A DNA stretch of 64,000 nucleotides from Leifsonia aquatica (GCF_014190775.1 NZ_JACHVP010000003.1:372001-436000), one strand, 5' to 3'. Positions 43,239-52,431 are shown, counted from the stretch's first letter. Notes: a model not told the origin generated them from the letters alone. Translations and numbers: made by a program.

Positions 43239-44852
43239 ATGTTGAAAGAATCGCTCCACAAGGAGGCGAGCCGGCGGACGTTCCTCGCCGCCACCGGCGC
43301 CGCCGGGATCGTTGCAGCTCTCGCCGCGTGCAGCGGCCCTCCCAGCACCACCGGCAAGGCCGCCACCTCGGGTGCGACCGGCGCCGTCGACAAGAACGGC
43401 ACGATCACGGCCGGGATGTCGTACGCCCTCGGCACCGGGTTCGACCCGATGACCACCACCGGCGCTCTCACGATGGCGGCGAACTGGCACACCCTCGAGG
43501 GCCTCGTCGAGCTCGACCCGGTCACCCGCAAGGCCTACGCGGCGCTCGGTTCGGCCCTCCCGAAGCAGGTCGACGACACCACCTACACGGTCTCCCTGCG
43601 CAAGGGCGCCACCTTCCACGACGGCAGCAGCGTGACGGTGGACGACGTCCTCTTCTCCTTCCAGCGGGTGCTCGACCCGGCCAACGCCTCCCTCTACGCC
43701 GGCTTCCTGCCCTTCCTCACCGCCGACAGCGTCACCACGGTCGACGACTCGACCGTCCAGTTCAAGACGGCCTACCCGTTCTCCCTCTTCGCCGAGCGCA
43801 TCTCCGTCGTCAAGATCGTGCCGAAGGCCGTCGTGCAGGCCGACCCGAAAGCGTTCGACGCCCTCCCGACCGGCACCGGCCCCTACAAGATCACCGCGGC
43901 CACCGCGAACGACAAGCTCACCTTCGAGCGGTTCGACGCCTACAACGGCTCGCGCCCGGCTCTCGCCGCCGGCATGACCTGGAACCTGCTCGCCGACCCG
44001 TCGGCTCGCGTCAGCGCGATGCAGTCCAAGCGCGTGAACGCCATCGAGGACGTCCCGTACCTCAACATCGACGGGCTCTCCCGCGTCGTGAAGACCGAGT
44101 CTGTGCAGTCCTTCGGCCTCCTCTTCATGATGTTCAACACGTCGATGAAGCCGTTCGACGACAAGCGGGTGCGACAGGCCTTCTTCTACGCGATCGACAT
44201 CGACAAGCTCATCGCGAACGGCATGCTCGGCAACGCCGAGGCCGCCTCCAGCTACGTGCAGAAGACCCACCCCGACTACGTCAAGGCCAAGACGGTCTAC
44301 AAGCACGACGCGGCCAAGGCGAAGGCGCTCCTCAAGGAGGCCGGTGTCTCGAACCTGTCGATCACCCTTCTCACCACCGACACCGGCTGGGTGAAGGATG
44401 TCGCCCCGCTGATCAAGGAGGACCTCGACGCCGCCGGCATCGCGACCACCCTCGACATCAGCCAGTCGGCCGGGCAGTACAAGAAGGTCGACAACAACCA
44501 GTTCGAGGTCATGATCGCCCCCGGCGACCCGTCGGTCTTCGGCAACGACGCGGACCTGCTGCTGCGCTGGTTCTACGGGGACAACCTCTGGTCGCAGAAG
44601 CGCTACCGGTGGAACTCCGGCGCCGACTTCGAGAAGCTCCAGTCCCTCCTCGACCAGGGCGCCCAGGAGACGGACCGCAAGAAGCAGCTCGCCACGTGGG
44701 GCCAGATCTACGACCTGGTCTCCGACGAGGTGCCGCTCTACCCCCTGCTGCACCGCAAGCTGCCCACGGCGTGGAACCCGGATGCGCTCAGCGACTTCAA
44801 GCCGATCTCGATGACCGGCCTGTCGTTCCTCGGCGTCGGCCCGACGAAGTAG
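43239..44852 (+). CDS. ABC transporter solute-binding lipoprotein, Tat signal, family 5
   Basis: This 537-residue binding protein has a twin-arginine signal (SRRTFLAATGAAG) ending in the lipobox LAAC with Cys31, so it is exported folded by Tat and lipid-anchored. The rest is a family 5 protein (LRKGATFHDGSSVTVDDVLF). With the downstream permeases and nan genes it probably binds sialic acid or an anhydro form. Family 5 proteins usually bind peptides, but sialic-acid-specific ones exist. It begins the operon, after the GntR operator. Confidence 0.9.
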   Translation: MLKESLHKEASRRTFLAATGAAGIVAALAACSGPPSTTGKAATSGATGAVDKNGTITAGMSYALGTGFDPMTTTGALTMAANWHTLEGLVELDPVTRKAYAALGSALPKQVDDTTYTVSLRKGATFHDGSSVTVDDVLFSFQRVLDPANASLYAGFLPFLTADSVTTVDDSTVQFKTAYPFSLFAERISVVKIVPKAVVQADPKAFDALPTGTGPYKITAATANDKLTFERFDAYNGSRPALAAGMTWNLLADPSARVSAMQSKRVNAIEDVPYLNIDGLSRVVKTESVQSFGLLFMMFNTSMKPFDDKRVRQAFFYAIDIDKLIANGMLGNAEAASSYVQKTHPDYVKAKTVYKHDAAKAKALLKEAGVSNLSITLLTTDTGWVKDVAPLIKEDLDAAGIATTLDISQSAGQYKKVDNNQFEVMIAPGDPSVFGNDADLLLRWFYGDNLWSQKRYRWNSGADFEKLQSLLDQGAQETDRKKQLATWGQIYDLVSDEVPLYPLLHRKLPTAWNPDALSDFKPISMTGLSFLGVGPTK

Positions 44853-44860
44853 CGCCCACG

Positions 44861-44889
44861 GGCGGGGCCGGCCACGAGCCGGCCCCGCC
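44861..44889 (+). terminator. Intra-operon hairpin after the binding-protein gene
   Basis: A 12-bp GC-only stem (44861-44872 with 44878-44889) lies between the binding protein and permease genes. Such hairpins often stabilise or partly end the upstream message so that more binding protein than permease is made. Confidence 0.6.
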
Positions 44890-44917
44890 TCCCGATCCGT
44901 CCCCTTAGGAGCACCGC

Positions 44918-45871
44918 ATGGCCCAACTCGTGCGCCTCGCCGGCCGCCGCCTCATCGCGCTGCCGTTCATGATCCTCGGCATCACTCTGCTGGTCTTCCT
45001 CGTCCTGCAGCTCGCCCCCACCGACCCGGCGACGAACGCCCTCGGCGAGAGCGCGAGCGACGCGGCGAAGGCGGCGTGGCGCCAGGACAACGGCTACAAC
45101 GACCCCCTGATCGTCCGCTACCTCGGCTTCCTCGGTCACCTGTTCCAGGGCAACCTCGGCAACACGGTCCCGCCGGCACAGCCGGTCGGCAGCCTCATCG
45201 CGACCGCCTTCCCCCTCACTCTGCAGTTGACCTTCCTCGGCCTGATCATCGCGGTGGTCGTCGCCGCGATCCTCGGCGTCGTCGCCGCGCTCTACCGCGA
45301 CCGGTGGCCCGACCAGGTGATCCGCGTCGTCTCGATCGCGGGCATCGCGGTGCCGTCGTTCTGGCTGGCCATCCTGCTCATACAGCAGTTCGCCCTCACC
45401 TGGCCGATCTTCCCGACCGGTGGATACACGTCGCCGCAGGACTCGTTCACCGGGTGGCTGCAGTCGATGTTCCTCCCCGCCGTGGCGCTCGCCGTCCCGG
45501 TCGCGGCCTCCCTCACCCGCGTCGTCCGTACGTCCATGGTCGAGGAGCTCGACCGCGACTACGTGCGCACCGCCATCGGGAGCGGCCTGCCGCGCACGGT
45601 CGTGATCGGCCGCAACGTCTTCCGCAACGCGCTCATCACCCCGATCACCGTGCTCGGGCTGCGCGTCGGCTACCTCCTCGGCGGCGCCATCGTCATCGAG
45701 GTCATCTTCGATCTGCCCGGGATGGGACAGCTCATCCTCGGCGGCGTGACCGCGGGCGACACGAACCTCGTCCAGGGCGTCACCATCACGATCGCGCTCA
45801 CCTTCGTGATCGTGAACACGATCGTCGATCTGCTCTACCTGGTCGTCAACCCCAGAATCAGGACGGTGTAA
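44918..45871 (+). CDS. ABC transporter permease, DppB type (sialic-acid importer)
   Basis: This 317-residue six-helix permease has a DppB start (VRLAGRRLIALPFMILGIT) and the EAA loop near IGRNVFRNALITPITVLGLR. AGGAGCACCGC precedes the ATG. It forms the channel with the permease half of the next, fused protein. Confidence 0.92.
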   Translation: MAQLVRLAGRRLIALPFMILGITLLVFLVLQLAPTDPATNALGESASDAAKAAWRQDNGYNDPLIVRYLGFLGHLFQGNLGNTVPPAQPVGSLIATAFPLTLQLTFLGLIIAVVVAAILGVVAALYRDRWPDQVIRVVSIAGIAVPSFWLAILLIQQFALTWPIFPTGGYTSPQDSFTGWLQSMFLPAVALAVPVAASLTRVVRTSMVEELDRDYVRTAIGSGLPRTVVIGRNVFRNALITPITVLGLRVGYLLGGAIVIEVIFDLPGMGQLILGGVTAGDTNLVQGVTITIALTFVIVNTIVDLLYLVVNPRIRTV

Positions 45872-45873
45872 CG

Positions 45874-47931
45874 ATGAGACGCACCCTCGCCGAGCGGCTC
45901 TCCGCTCCGGGACTGCGCTTCCGGGCGCTCCCGATCTCCTCCAAGATCGCGCTGGTCTTCTTCGTGATCGTCGTCCTGGCGGCCGTGTTCGCGCCGCTCG
46001 TCGCGCCGCACGACCCTCTGAAGTCGGGCATCCCGGCCCAACCGCCGTCGCTCGACAACTGGTTCGGGACGGACCGCAGCGGCCGCGACATCTTCTCGCG
46101 TCTCGTCTACGGTGCGCGCTCGTCGCTGGCGATCGGCGTGGGCGCCACCGCCCTCGCCCTCATCGTCGGCGGCACGATCGGCGCCATCGCCGCGACCGCG
46201 CACCGCTGGGTCAACGAGGGCATCATGCGCGTGCTCGACGTGATCATGTCGTTCCCCGGCATCGCGCTCGCGATCGTCTTCGTCGCCGTGTTCGGCAAGA
46301 GCCTCCCCGTGCTCATCGCCATCATCGCCTTCCTCTACGTGCCCCAGTTGGCGCGCATCGTGCGGGCGAACGTGCTCAGCCAGTTCGGCGAGGACTACGT
46401 GGCAGCGGAGCGGGTGCTCGGCGCGAAGACCGCGTACATCCTGCTCAAGCACGTCTTCCGCAACTGCGCCGCGCCCATCCTCGTCTTCGCGACGATCCTG
46501 GTCGCCGACGCCATCGTCTTCGAGGCCAGCCTCTCCTTCATCGGGGCGGGCGTGCAGGAGCCCGCGCCGTCCTGGGGCAACGTGATCTCCAGCGGCAAGA
46601 ACCTGCTCCTCGCGGGCGGCTGGTGGGCGACGCTCTTCCCCGGCCTGCTCATCCTGATCACGGTGCTGGCGCTCAACGTGCTCGCCGAGGGACTGACGGA
46701 CGCCATGGTGCGGCCGAGCGTCCGCAAGCGCGCCGTGGCCCCGGAGGAGCTGCCGAACGACGCCGGCACCGCCTCCCTCGCCGCCGCGGAGCCGCTGGAC
46801 GCCGCCGGTGCGCAGGAGGAGGAGTTCGAAGCGCTTGCCGACGCCGACCCGATGGTCGACCGCCGGCCCGACCCCGCCCTGGCGCAGCACCTGCAGCGTC
46901 TCGGCGAGGTGGAGGCGCGGCGCACCGACCGGCTCGTCTTCGACGCGGACGTGCCGCCCCTCCTGCAGGTGGAGGACCTCTCCATCCGCTTCCCCGAGCG
47001 GCACGGAGACGTCGCCGTCGTCGACCGGCTCGGATTCGCCGTCCGGCCGGGCGAGACCATGGCGCTCGTGGGCGAGTCCGGGTCGGGGAAGAGCCTTTCC
47101 AGCCTCGCGATCATGGGCCTGCTGCCCGCCAACGCCGAGGTCACCGGCCGCGTCCTCTTCGAGGGCCGCGACCTCCTCGCGATGACGGAGAAGCAGCGCA
47201 ACACCCTCCGCGGCCACGAGATGTCGATGGTCTACCAGGACGCGCTCAGCTCCCTGAACCCGTCGATGCTCATCCGCGCCCAGCTCAACCAGCTGCTCAA
47301 GCGCGGCGGCACACGCTCGGCCGAGGAACTCCTCGAGCTCGTCGGGCTCGACCCGAAGCGCACGCTCAAGAGCTACCCGCACGAGCTCTCGGGAGGGCAG
47401 CGCCAGCGCGTGCTGATCGCCATGGCCCTGACCCGCAGCCCGAAGCTGGTGGTCGCGGACGAGCCGACGACGGCACTGGACGTCACCGTGCAGGCACAGA
47501 TCATCGACCTGCTCAACGACCTGCGCGCCCAGCTGGGCTTCGCTCTGGTGTTCGTCAGCCACGACCTCGCCCTCGTGGCGGAGGTCGCCCACCGGATCAC
47601 GGTCATGTACGCCGGTCAGGTGGTCGAGAGCGCCCCCACCGTCGAGCTGCTGCGCAACCCGCAGCACGAGTACACCCGCGGGCTCCTCGGCTCGGTGCTG
47701 TCGATCGAGTCGGGCGCGTCCCGCCTCCACCAGATCCCCGGCACGGTGCCGACTCCGCGCGAGTTCGCGACGGGCGACCGGTTCGCCTCGCGATCGGTCG
47801 AGCGCCCCGGCGTCGGCCGCGACGTGAGGCCCGAGCTGCGACTCGTCGACGGGACGAGCGACCACTACGTCGCCATGGCCGAGCCGTCCGTGCTCGCTGA
47901 GACGTTCGCACAGAAGGGAGCGGCCTCATGA
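45874..47931 (+). CDS. Fused DppC permease-DppD ATPase
   Basis: This 685-residue protein joins a DppC-type permease (about 1-295, with DNWFGTDRSGRDIFSRLVYG) to a full ATPase (about 350-600, GESGSGKS, LSGGQRQRV, Walker B LVVADEP) through an acidic Ala-rich linker. C-terminal residues 600-685 have the oligopeptide-type domain (EYTRGLLGSV). Such fusions are less common than separate subunits and fix a 1:1 ratio. Start 45874 follows the previous stop by 2 bases. It overlaps the next ATPase by ATGA. Confidence 0.92.
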   Translation: MRRTLAERLSAPGLRFRALPISSKIALVFFVIVVLAAVFAPLVAPHDPLKSGIPAQPPSLDNWFGTDRSGRDIFSRLVYGARSSLAIGVGATALALIVGGTIGAIAATAHRWVNEGIMRVLDVIMSFPGIALAIVFVAVFGKSLPVLIAIIAFLYVPQLARIVRANVLSQFGEDYVAAERVLGAKTAYILLKHVFRNCAAPILVFATILVADAIVFEASLSFIGAGVQEPAPSWGNVISSGKNLLLAGGWWATLFPGLLILITVLALNVLAEGLTDAMVRPSVRKRAVAPEELPNDAGTASLAAAEPLDAAGAQEEEFEALADADPMVDRRPDPALAQHLQRLGEVEARRTDRLVFDADVPPLLQVEDLSIRFPERHGDVAVVDRLGFAVRPGETMALVGESGSGKSLSSLAIMGLLPANAEVTGRVLFEGRDLLAMTEKQRNTLRGHEMSMVYQDALSSLNPSMLIRAQLNQLLKRGGTRSAEELLELVGLDPKRTLKSYPHELSGGQRQRVLIAMALTRSPKLVVADEPTTALDVTVQAQIIDLLNDLRAQLGFALVFVSHDLALVAEVAHRITVMYAGQVVESAPTVELLRNPQHEYTRGLLGSVLSIESGASRLHQIPGTVPTPREFATGDRFASRSVERPGVGRDVRPELRLVDGTSDHYVAMAEPSVLAETFAQKGAAS

Positions 47932-48719
47932 CTGGAGACGACATCCTCACCCTGGACCACGTCCATGTCGTCCACACCGCCCGCACCGGGAAGCTGTTCC
48001 GTCCGGACAAGGTGCACGCCGTCAACGACGTGAGCCTCTCCATCCGGCGCGGCGAGACCATCGGCATCGTCGGCGAGTCGGGATGCGGCAAGTCGACGCT
48101 GGCGCGGGTGATCGTCGGGCTGCAGCAGCCGACCGAAGGCGACGTGCTCTACCAGGGACGCAGCGTCCTCAGCCGCGATCGCGCCACCCGCCGGCAGCTC
48201 GGCCGCGCCGTGTCGATCGTGTTCCAGGACCCGTCGACCGCCCTCAACGCCCGGTTGAGCATCCACGACATCCTGCGCGACCCGCTCGACGTGCACGGGA
48301 TCGGCACGGGCCCTCAGCGCGAGCGGCGCATCCTCGAGCTGCTCGACCTGGTCGGGCTGCCGCGCTCGGCGGCCGAGGTGCTGCCGAGCCATGTCTCGGG
48401 AGGCCAGCGGCAGCGCGTCGCGATCGCGCGGGCGCTGGCCCTGGAGCCGGACCTCATCGTCGCCGACGAGCCGACCAGCGCCCTCGACGTCTCCGTGCGC
48501 GCGCAGATCCTCAACCTGCTCGGCGACCTCAAGCAGCAGCTGAACCTCGCGATGGTCTTCATCTCGCACGACATCCAGACCGTCCGGTACGTCTCCGACC
48601 GCATCGTCGTCATGTACTACGGCCGGATCGTCGAAGAGGGGACGGCCGCCGAGGTCTTCGACCACCCGTCCGACGACTACACGCGCACGCTGCTCGGCGC
48701 CGCGCCGACGCTGCTCTGA
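47928..48719 (+). CDS. ABC transporter ATPase, DppF type
   Basis: This 263-residue ATPase has Walker A GESGCGKS, the signature VSGGQRQRV and Walker B LIVADEP. It pairs with the ATPase half of the fused protein to power import. A hairpin follows before the catabolic genes. Confidence 0.93.
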   Translation: MTGDDILTLDHVHVVHTARTGKLFRPDKVHAVNDVSLSIRRGETIGIVGESGCGKSTLARVIVGLQQPTEGDVLYQGRSVLSRDRATRRQLGRAVSIVFQDPSTALNARLSIHDILRDPLDVHGIGTGPQRERRILELLDLVGLPRSAAEVLPSHVSGGQRQRVAIARALALEPDLIVADEPTSALDVSVRAQILNLLGDLKQQLNLAMVFISHDIQTVRYVSDRIVVMYYGRIVEEGTAAEVFDHPSDDYTRTLLGAAPTLL

Positions 48720-48722
48720 ACG

Positions 48723-48751
48723 GCCGGCCGGCGCCTGACCCGCCGGCCGGC
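48723..48751 (+). terminator. Intra-operon GC-rich hairpin
   Basis: An 11-bp stem (48723-48733 with 48741-48751) lies between the ATPase gene and nanA. It may reduce expression of the following enzymes or protect the upstream message. Confidence 0.5.
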
Positions 48752-48797
48752 ACCGCACCACCTGCACTGCCATCACGCACCACCATTGGAGAGAATT

Positions 48798-49724
48798 GTG
48801 AGCACTTCCCGTTTCGCCGGCGTCGTCCCGCCGCTCGTCACCCCGTTCGCGCCGGACGGCGCGCTCGACGTGGCCTCGTTCGAGCGCCTGATCGAGTCGC
48901 AGATCGCGGCGGGAGTCGACGGGCTGTTCGTCCTCGGATCCTCGGGCGAGGTCGGTTTCCTGACCGACGCCGTGCGCAGCGAGGTGCTGCGTGAGGCCGT
49001 GCGCATCGCCGCCGGTCGCGTGCCCGTGCTCGCCGGTGTCAACGACATGTCCACCTCCCGCGTCGTCGAGCAGGTCCGTCTGGCCGAGTTCGCCGGGGTG
49101 GACGCCGTGGTCGCGACCGTCCCCTTCTACGTCCGCCCCAGCCTCGAGGAGATCGAGGCGCACTTCCGCACCGTGGCCGCGTCGACGGCCCTTCCGCTGT
49201 TCGCCTACGACGTGCCCGTCCGTGTGCACGTCAAGCTCGGCCACGAACTGCTCGTGCGCCTCGGCGTCGAGGGCGTGCTCGCCGGCGTGAAGGACTCCAG
49301 CGGCGACGACGTCGGCTTCCGCCGGCTGGTCGCGGCGAACCGTGCTGCGGGCAGCCCGCTGGTACTCTTCACCGGGCATGAGATCGTCGTCGACGGCGCC
49401 CTGCTCGCCGGTGCGGACGGCGTCGTGCCGGGCCTCGGCAACGTCGACCCCGCCTCGTACGTGCGGCTCGTGGCCGCCGCGCGCGCCGGGGACTGGGCCG
49501 AGGCCAAGCGCATCCAGGACGGTCTGGCCTCCCTGTTCGAGATCGTGTTCCAGGCACAGGGGGTGAGCGGGGAGGCGGCCGGGCTGGGCGCCTTCAAGAC
49601 CGCCCTCCAGACGCTCGGTGTGATCGAGAGCAACCGGATGGCCCACCCCGTGCCCGCGCTCGAGGGCGAGACCGTGGAGCGCATCCGGGCGATCGTCGAG
49701 GAGTCGGGGCTCCTGGTCCGATGA
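48798..49724 (+). CDS. nanA: N-acetylneuraminate lyase-like aldolase (DapA family)
   Basis: This 308-residue TIM-barrel aldolase has GSSGE, the Tyr in FAYDVPVRV and the Schiff-base Lys in GVKDSSGD. In context it should split N-acetylneuraminate into ManNAc and pyruvate. Paralogs of the DapA family have similar motifs, so the specific function rests on the nanK and nanE neighbours. GTG at 48798 is chosen because GGAGAG is 7 bases upstream; a TTG at 48786 is less likely. Confidence 0.88.
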   Translation: MSTSRFAGVVPPLVTPFAPDGALDVASFERLIESQIAAGVDGLFVLGSSGEVGFLTDAVRSEVLREAVRIAAGRVPVLAGVNDMSTSRVVEQVRLAEFAGVDAVVATVPFYVRPSLEEIEAHFRTVAASTALPLFAYDVPVRVHVKLGHELLVRLGVEGVLAGVKDSSGDDVGFRRLVAANRAAGSPLVLFTGHEIVVDGALLAGADGVVPGLGNVDPASYVRLVAAARAGDWAEAKRIQDGLASLFEIVFQAQGVSGEAAGLGAFKTALQTLGVIESNRMAHPVPALEGETVERIRAIVEESGLLVR

Positions 49725-50728
49725 ATCTCGGGCCGATCGGGTACGCCGTCGGTGTCGACCTCGGCGGCACGAAGACGGCGGCCGGTCTGGTCGCCGCGGA
49801 CGGCTCGGTGCTTCTTCGACGGGAGGTGCCCACTCCCGCGGCCGCGGGGCCGGAGGCGGTGCTCGCCACGGTCATCGGCCTCGCGGCCGAGGTCATCGCC
49901 GCCGCTCCCGAAGCGCTCGCGGGGGACGCCCCACTCGTCGGCGTCGGCATCGGTGCGGCGGGGGTCGTCGACCCGCGCACGCGCACCGTCCTCTCCGCGA
50001 CGGACACCCTGCCCGGATGGGCGGGAACGAGGATCGGAGCGGAGGCGGAGACCGCACTCGGTCTCCCCGTCGCGGTCGACAACGACGTGCGCGCCCACGC
50101 TCTCGGCGAGGCCCGCTTCGGAGCCGGTCGCGCGCGGTCGAGCGTGCTGCTCGTCGCCGCCGGCACGGGCGTCGGCGGAGCCCTCATCGTCGGCGGCGTT
50201 CCGCTCGTGGGTGCGTCAAGCGCCGCCGGCCACTTCGGTCACCTGCCCGCGGTGGAGGCCCAGGGACTGCACTGCACCTGCGGCCGGCAGGGCCACGTCG
50301 AGACCATCGCCGCCGGGCCCGCGATCCACGCCGCCTATCTCCGCCGCGGCGGCACGGCGCCCGTGCCCGACGCGCGAGCGGTCTTCGCCCTCGCTGAGGC
50401 AGGCGACCCGTTGGCGCTCTCCGTGGTCGCGACCGCGGGACGAGCGCTCGGCCGCGCGATCGGCGGCCTCCTCAACGCCCTCGACCCCGACGTCGTCGTG
50501 GTCGGCGGCGGTCTCTCCCAGACGTCCGAGCTCTGGTGGGGCCCGCTCCGCGACGGCGTCGCGGCCGAGGCGATCGACCTCGTCCGCGACCGCCCGGTCG
50601 TGCCCGCCGCCCTCGGCACGGTTGCGGCCCTCGCCGGTGCCGGAGCCCTGGCCTTCGACGCCGCGGTGGCCGCTGCCCCTCCCTCATCCGACCCTCTCCA
50701 TTCCTCTCCGACCGGAGCACGCGCATGA
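49721..50728 (+). CDS. nanK: ROK-family kinase, probable N-acetylmannosamine kinase
   Basis: This 335-residue kinase has the ATP motif VGVDLGGTKTAAG, sugar-binding VDNDVRAHALGEA and a zinc motif. It should phosphorylate ManNAc to ManNAc-6-P. The zinc motif is CTCGRQGH where most ROK proteins have CxCGxxGC, so the last cysteine is replaced by His. It is coupled to nanA and nanE by ATGA overlaps. Confidence 0.87.
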   Translation: MNLGPIGYAVGVDLGGTKTAAGLVAADGSVLLRREVPTPAAAGPEAVLATVIGLAAEVIAAAPEALAGDAPLVGVGIGAAGVVDPRTRTVLSATDTLPGWAGTRIGAEAETALGLPVAVDNDVRAHALGEARFGAGRARSSVLLVAAGTGVGGALIVGGVPLVGASSAAGHFGHLPAVEAQGLHCTCGRQGHVETIAAGPAIHAAYLRRGGTAPVPDARAVFALAEAGDPLALSVVATAGRALGRAIGGLLNALDPDVVVVGGGLSQTSELWWGPLRDGVAAEAIDLVRDRPVVPAALGTVAALAGAGALAFDAAVAAAPPSSDPLHSSPTGARA

Positions 50729-51420
50729 CCTCTCACACTCTCCCCGTCCCGGTTCCGCTCGCGGCCCTCCACGGCGGCCTCGTCGTCTCCTGTCAGGCGT
50801 ACCCGGGCGAGCCGATGCGCAGCCCGGAGACGATGGCGCAGATCGCCGCGTCGGCGCTGGCCGGCCATGCGGTCGGCATCCGCGCCCAGGGGCTCGGCGA
50901 CATCGCCCTCATCCGCGACCGGGTGGACCTGCCCCTGATCGGCCTCTGGAAGGACGGGCACGACGGCGTCTTCATCACCCCCACGCTGCGGCACGCCGTC
51001 GCGGTCTCCGCCGCGGGAGCGGACATCGTCGCGCTCGACGGCACCCGACGGCCGCGGCCGGACGGGCTCGATCTGGCCGAGACCATCCGCCGGCTGAAGG
51101 ACGAGACGGGCACGCTCGTCATGGCGGACACCGGATCGCTCGCCGATGCGGTCGCCGCTGTCGAAGCCGGCGCGGACTGCGTGGGGACGACGCTCGCCGG
51201 CTACACGTCCGAGCGGCCGAAGCTCGACGGGCCCGACCTGGACCTGGTGGCCGAGATCGCCGCCGCGGTGGAGGTCCCGGTGATCGCCGAAGGCCGCATC
51301 CACACCCCGGAGCAGGCACGAGCCGCGATCGACGCAGGCGCCTACTCCGTCGTCGTCGGCACCGCGATCACCCATCCGGCCACCATCACCCGGTGGTTCG
51401 CGGACGCCGTCGCCCGATGA
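50725..51420 (+). CDS. nanE: Putative N-acetylmannosamine-6-phosphate 2-epimerase
   Basis: This 231-residue TIM barrel has GLVVSCQAYPGEPM at the start, Lys in GLWKDGHDG and the Glu in VPVIAEGRI, as in NanE, which makes GlcNAc-6-P from ManNAc-6-P. It is coupled to nanK and to the DUF4862 gene. NagA and NagB, needed for the next steps, are not in the window. Confidence 0.92.
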   Translation: MTSHTLPVPVPLAALHGGLVVSCQAYPGEPMRSPETMAQIAASALAGHAVGIRAQGLGDIALIRDRVDLPLIGLWKDGHDGVFITPTLRHAVAVSAAGADIVALDGTRRPRPDGLDLAETIRRLKDETGTLVMADTGSLADAVAAVEAGADCVGTTLAGYTSERPKLDGPDLDLVAEIAAAVEVPVIAEGRIHTPEQARAAIDAGAYSVVVGTAITHPATITRWFADAVAR

Positions 51421-52400
51421 GCGTCCTCATCGGGGCCTATGCGGCGTCTCCCGCGCACGCGCGATGGGCACCGGACGCCGAGGAGGAGTACTTCGACGGC
51501 CTCACCGCGCTCACCACGGTGCGGGGGCTGGAGCTGCCCTGGATCGACGGCCTCCACCCGCACGACGACGCATGGCTGCTGCGCCGGTTCCCGCGTCGGT
51601 TCGACGCCGTGTTGACCGGGATCCCCGGCACGATGCGCCGGCTCGGGCGGGACCCGCGGTTCGGTCTGGCCTCGCCCGACGCCGACGGCCGTGCTGCCGC
51701 CGTCGCCGAGGCGACCCGGATGTTGGAGGCTGCGGAGCGCCTCAACGACGCGTGCGGGCGCCGCGCGGTGGTCGCGGTCGAGCTGCACAGCGCGCCCGTC
51801 GCCTCCGTCGATCCCGCGGCCGAGCAGGCGGCGATCAGCGCATTGCGCGAGTCGCTGGAGTCCCTCGCAGCGAGCGGCGTCGGTGACGATGCGGCCCTCG
51901 TGGTCGAGCACTGCGACACGTTCGTGCCGGGCAGGGCGCCCGAGAAGGGCTTCCTCGCCGTCGCCGACGAGCTCGCCGCCCTCGACGGACTACCCGATCG
52001 GTTCGGGATGAGCGTCAACTGGGGACGCTCGGCGATCGAGCTGCGCGACGGGGATGCCGTCGCAGCTCAGATCGCGGCGATCGCGTCCTCCGGTCGCCTC
52101 CGCGGGCTCATGCTTTCGGGCGCTGCCGACCAGACCACTCCGTTCGGCCCGGCATGGGTCGACGCGCACCACCCGATGGTCCCGGCGCCCGGGTTCCCCT
52201 TCGGCGAGCCCGCGTCGCTCCTCACCGCGGATCGTCTCGACGCCGCAGTGGCGGCTGCCGGCCCGCTCGAGTGGGCAGGAGTGAAGTTCGGCTGGGCGGA
52301 TGCCTCTGCCGGGGTCGCTCCGCGCGTTGCGATGGTCGCCGCTGCCGCCGCCCTGCTCACGCGTACTCTGGCCTCACATTCGGCCCAAATGTCGCGTTAG
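51417..52400 (+). CDS. DUF4862 protein, TIM-barrel-like, sialic-acid operon
   Basis: This 327-residue soluble protein opens with LIGAYAASPAHARW and has LPWIDGLHPHDDAWL, VVAVELHSAP, VVEHCDTFVPG and MSVNWGRSAIEL, the DUF4862 pattern. The acidic and His residues at strand ends resemble a xylose-isomerase-like barrel. It is coupled to nanE by ATGA and is last in the operon. Its role is unknown; a mutarotase or epimerase of sialic acid is a guess. Confidence 0.8.
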   Translation: MSVLIGAYAASPAHARWAPDAEEEYFDGLTALTTVRGLELPWIDGLHPHDDAWLLRRFPRRFDAVLTGIPGTMRRLGRDPRFGLASPDADGRAAAVAEATRMLEAAERLNDACGRRAVVAVELHSAPVASVDPAAEQAAISALRESLESLAASGVGDDAALVVEHCDTFVPGRAPEKGFLAVADELAALDGLPDRFGMSVNWGRSAIELRDGDAVAAQIAAIASSGRLRGLMLSGAADQTTPFGPAWVDAHHPMVPAPGFPFGEPASLLTADRLDAAVAAAGPLEWAGVKFGWADASAGVAPRVAMVAAAAALLTRTLASHSAQMSR

Positions 52401-52431
52401 GCGACGCGAAACGCGACATTCGGGCCAAATG
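52377..52431 (+). terminator. Long hairpin at the end of the nan operon
   Basis: 22-base arms (52377-52398 and 52410-52431, two mismatches) enclose an 11-base loop and the end of the DUF4862 gene. Core ATGTCGCGTT / AACGCGACAT. The following 137 bp has no clear feature. Confidence 0.7.

Noticed and set aside
45076-45873. In-frame extension of the fused permease-ATPase gene upstream to 45076
   Set aside because: It overlaps the DppB gene and reads as Arg/Pro-rich shadow; the DppC start at 45874 fits the family.
49752-51416. Apparent 882-residue ORF ending in the DUF4862 gene
   Set aside because: The first 555 codons are out-of-frame reading of nanK and nanE; the real start is the ATG at 51417, coupled to nanE.
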